Shown here piece by piece: positions 63,876 through 64,000 of a stretch of 64,000 bases of DNA. Position numbers and translations under genes: made by a program. How positions within the stretch are numbered: position 1 is the first letter of the stretch; every line of letters begins with the position of its first letter. The stretch comes from Nonomuraea sp. MG754425 (GTDB lineage Bacteria; Actinomycetota; Actinomycetes; Streptosporangiales; Streptosporangiaceae): assembly GCF_021699195.1 (NCBI RefSeq), contig NZ_SSXE01000012.1:1-64000 (forward strand). The letters are read 5' to 3'. Below the pieces are notes generated by a model. That model saw nothing but the letters and a program-made list of their open reading frames with translations. It made no database searches and was not told the origin of the DNA.

Positions 63876-64000
63876 CAACCACCCGCCCCGCGAACAGCGT
63901 GGGCAGGAGTGGGACACCATCACCTGGATCGAAGCCGCAGCGAGGCATCCCTTCATCTGCGAGTGGATCGAGTTCGGCATCACGCTGGCGGTGGAAAGTC
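63859..64000 (+). CDS. Possible gene running off the window
   Basis: An ATG at 63859 opens a frame of 47 codons with no stop up to the window end, overlapping the previous gene by 17 bp. The translation (EWDTITWIEAAARHPFICEW and so on) has normal codon bias but no recognisable motif, and no ribosome-binding site is clear. It may also be non-coding. Confidence 0.45.
   Translation, partial: MSSSTDNHPPREQRGQEWDTITWIEAAARHPFICEWIEFGITLAVES

Overview
The window is high-GC, gene-dense DNA from a filamentous actinomycete. The evidence is strong GC bias at third codon positions, frequent GTG/TTG starts, a mycothiol-type formaldehyde dehydrogenase, an F420-type luciferase-like oxidoreductase, a three-component-style acyl-CoA carboxylase with an epsilon subunit, and an iron-box (DtxR/IdeR family) operator. 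A Streptosporangiales-type genome (for example Nonomuraea or a relative) is my best guess. That assignment is inference, because there is no rRNA or other direct taxonomic marker in the window. I saw no rRNA, tRNA, CRISPR array, insertion sequence or phage gene.

Region 1 (1-24.6 kb) is a cell-surface polymer and glycosylation locus. It holds a flippase-like membrane protein, GT4, GT2 and polytopic (GT-C-like) glycosyltransferases, an acyltransferase-3 protein, and two LytR-CpsA-Psr (LCP) ligases at 8.2 and 23.2 kb that bracket the core. The core runs in two divergent arms from about 18.9 kb. Leftward lie a nucleotidyltransferase-like/CDP-alcohol phosphotransferase fusion, a small membrane protein, a LicC-like cytidylyltransferase, an sn-glycerol-1-phosphate-type dehydrogenase, a second CDP-alcohol phosphotransferase with one altered motif residue, and a GT2. 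Rightward lie an IspD-like/SDR fusion resembling CDP-ribitol synthases and a TagF/TagB-like polyol-phosphate transferase. Together these could make CDP-activated polyols, build a phosphodiester glycopolymer and attach it to peptidoglycan. The use of a glycerol-1-phosphate dehydrogenase together with LicC-like and CDP-alcohol transferase genes is the most unusual system here.

Region 2 (24.6-36 kb) is mixed: a STAS anti-sigma antagonist, a GNAT/LLM oxidoreductase pair, secreted or lipoprotein-like proteins, a 1,123-residue HEAT-repeat protein with an 18-bp tandem repeat, and four small genes (a VOC protein, two orphans and a DUF4240 protein).

Region 3 (36-46.7 kb) is housekeeping and signalling: acyl-CoA dehydrogenase, UDP-glucose dehydrogenase, PurE/PurK, a GtrA-type flippase, a tail-anchored TPR protein, an OmpR-type two-component system, and a bfd-bfr iron-storage operon. 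The bfd gene (58 aa) lies below two iron-box operators.

Region 4 (46.7-64 kb) holds an MBL hydrolase/mycothiol-dependent formaldehyde dehydrogenase/class III adenylate cyclase/PH-domain group, BirA, FdhD, an epoxide hydrolase behind an inverted-repeat-rich promoter, PEP carboxylase, an ABC exporter, the acyl-CoA carboxylase beta and epsilon subunits, a NYN-domain protein, an Ada-AlkA fusion with an O6-alkylguanine methyltransferase, and a PD-(D/E)XK-like protein. The beta-subunit gene contains a sharply low-GC codon island (59161-59250).
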